The translations under genes and the position numbers were made by a program. Positions 12,299-13,528 of a DNA stretch of 13,528 nucleotides are shown in pieces. Source of the DNA: Bacteroidales bacterium (GTDB lineage Bacteria; Bacteroidota; Bacteroidia; Bacteroidales; Azobacteroidaceae); the NCBI GenBank assembly GCA_020860885.1, contig JAJBTS010000155.1, forward strand, positions 1 through 13,528. The letters run 5' to 3'. Under the pieces are notes generated by a model that ran no database searches, was not told the origin of the DNA, and worked only from the letters and a program-made list of their open reading frames with translations. The first letter of the stretch is position 1. Every line of letters starts with the position of its first letter.

Positions 12299-13315
12299 TC
12301 AAATTCCGAAAGAAATACCCATTCGTTTTCCTTGTGTGATTAAGTCGTGATCGGGAGTGACTATTTTTAATTTGCCTGCTACCTCTTCCAGAGGAATGGA
12401 AGTTATTTGGTCTGATTTTAAGCTTACCATCCGATTGAAATGTTTATTTGCTATTAACTCTGTTGCATGCCCTCCTAGTCGTGTTGCCAGGTTTCTGTCA
12501 AAAGCAGAAGGACTTCCTCCCCTTTGGACATATCCTAATATCGTTTCCCGTGTTTCTATCCCTGTTCCTTTTTCAATCAGTTGAGATAAATATCCTGCGG
12601 GTTTTCCTTTTTTACCTTTTACTTCTAAACCTTCAGCGACGGCAACAATAGAAAAGTGTTTGCCTTGTTGGGCACGGTTAATAATTGCCTCATTAACCTT
12701 TCCAATGTTATATCCTAATTCGGGTAACAAGATAACATCAGCTCCTCCTGCCATCCCGGCATATAAAGTAATCCATCCGGCTTTATGGCCCATAAGTTCG
12801 ATAACCATTACTCTTTTATGTGAGCTTGCAGTAGAATGTATGCGGTCAATAGCTTCCGTAGCGATATCTACTGCAGAATTGAAGCCGAAAGTAATATCTG
12901 TTCCCCAAATATCGTTATCAATAGTTTTAGGAATACCGATGACATTCAATCCTAATTGGGACACTCTATAGGCTGTTTTTTGAGTTCCATTTCCTCCGAT
13001 GCAAACCAGACAGTCCAATCCCAGCTCATTGTAGCTGTCAATAATAATTTGTGGTTTATCATCTTTTTCTCCTTTCAGCAAATTTTTAAAAGGCTTTTCT
13101 CTGGAAGTTCCGAGTATAGTGCCTCCTAGGTTTAAGAGACCTGATAAGGATTTGGCATTTAGAGGTGTATAGTCTTTTTTAAGGAGTCCTTGAAATCCAT
13201 CTTTAATTCCAATAACCTCCATTCCATAATGAGAAATAGCAGTTTTTCCTACTCCCCGAATGGTAGCATTTATACCAGGACAATCTCCTCCGGAGGAAAG
13301 AATTCCTATTTTCAT
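12299..13315 (-). CDS. pfkA: 6-phosphofructokinase (group III, mixed-substrate type)
   Basis: This 338-residue cytoplasmic enzyme phosphorylates fructose 6-phosphate in glycolysis. The N-terminal GILSSGGDCPGINATIRG (4-21) binds the phosphoryl donor. The donor-selecting motif is GGNGT (107-111), with Gly110 at the position where Gly favours ATP and Asp favours pyrophosphate; but the catalytic loop is PKTIDND (129-135) with Lys130 where bacterial ATP enzymes have Gly. This Gly/Lys combination marks the group III family, which includes both ATP and PPi enzymes. Asn109 replaces the Asp of the common GGDG motif. Further motifs include MGHKAGW (175-181) and GYVQRGGSPSAFDR. Length is normal. Its start overlaps the preceding DUF349 gene by 4 bp (ATGA), so they are translationally coupled. 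The donor cannot be decided with certainty; ATP is more likely. Confidence 0.92.
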   Translation of the reverse strand: MKIGILSSGGDCPGINATIRGVGKTAISHYGMEVIGIKDGFQGLLKKDYTPLNAKSLSGLLNLGGTILGTSREKPFKNLLKGEKDDKPQIIIDSYNELGLDCLVCIGGNGTQKTAYRVSQLGLNVIGIPKTIDNDIWGTDITFGFNSAVDIATEAIDRIHSTASSHKRVMVIELMGHKAGWITLYAGMAGGADVILLPELGYNIGKVNEAIINRAQQGKHFSIVAVAEGLEVKGKKGKPAGYLSQLIEKGTGIETRETILGYVQRGGSPSAFDRNLATRLGGHATELIANKHFNRMVSLKSDQITSIPLEEVAGKLKIVTPDHDLITQGKRMGISFGI

Positions 13316-13528
13316 TTATTATCTGCTTCCAGATTCTGATCGATAACTTCGATTTTCTTTTCAATAAGAACCAATTCGTCTTTCAGGCTCTCAATTTTCC
13401 TTTGCATTTCTTTTACTAATCCTCCACCGCCTTTTGAAGATACAGATAAGAAGCCAATATTGTTTTCATAAGTTTGGATATCATTCCTCAGTCTTTCATA
13501 GCTTCTCATTAATTTATCTCTCTCATTA
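13312..13528 (-). CDS. C-terminal part of a DUF349 domain protein (start outside window)
   Basis: The frame is open through the right edge: codons upstream of the internal Met at 13509 read NERDKL and continue off the window, so this Met is not the true start. The visible 71 residues (NERDKLMRSYERLRNDIQTY and on) are charged and helical, with a glycine-rich SSKGGGG turn, matching the C-terminal end of DUF349 proteins of Bacteroidales, which consist of repeated helical units. The function of these cytoplasmic proteins is not established. The stop TGA overlaps the pfkA start codon as ATGA, indicating a shared operon. Confidence 0.75.
   Translation of the reverse strand, partial: NERDKLMRSYERLRNDIQTYENNIGFLSVSSKGGGGLVKEMQRKIESLKDELVLIEKKIEVIDQNLEADNK

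Noticed and set aside
1..13528. CRISPR array or rRNA genes
   Set aside because: No regularly spaced repeat series or rRNA sequence was seen on either strand.

Overview
The window looks like a Bacteroidales chromosome carrying the right-hand part of a small integrated mobilizable element. Evidence for the group: promoters of the Bacteroidetes type (TTTG, about 19-21 bp, TAnnTTTG), AT-rich codon use, a topoisomerase A subunit ending in GQQRLF, a DUF3316 protein, a DUF349 protein, and mobilization genes of the Bacteroides MobC/relaxase type. A Dysgonomonas- or Parabacteroides-like host is my guess; genus cannot be fixed from this sequence alone.

Left part, positions 1 to about 7,480, is accessory DNA. 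It begins with a large fragment of a fused nucleotidyltransferase-HEPN protein (minus strand, running off the left edge). Divergent from it is an unrecognised 134-residue protein with a long leader containing a perfect hairpin. After a shared terminator comes a minus-strand mobilization operon: a MobC-like ribbon-helix-helix accessory protein, a relaxase whose start overlaps it, and a coiled-coil/one-transmembrane protein. Upstream of mobC are about 200 bp rich in inverted repeats (candidate oriT) and a DUF3408-like small protein. A 600-bp gene-free regulatory tract with two pairs of 21-bp-period direct repeats leads into two tandem plus-strand helix-turn-helix genes; the second appears to have its natural start separated from its body by a frameshift in a run of eight T. 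Converging on these, across a long palindromic tract, are an ORF6N-domain gene and a tyrosine recombinase in one minus-strand operon.

The recombinase gene points away from a tRNA-Leu(UAG) gene 250 bp upstream of it. The 3' end of the tRNA faces the element, so this tRNA or the structured spacer beside it is the probable integration site. The other end of the element lies outside the window. No conjugation machinery is visible, so transfer would depend on a helper element.

Right part, about 7,490 to 13,528, is ordinary chromosome, all on the minus strand. In transcription order: the tail of a DUF349 protein, 6-phosphofructokinase (4-bp overlap), then after 85 bp a topoisomerase IV A subunit, a DUF3316 envelope protein and an S41-family lipoprotein peptidase packed without gaps, and finally the tRNA-Leu with its own strong promoter and terminator.
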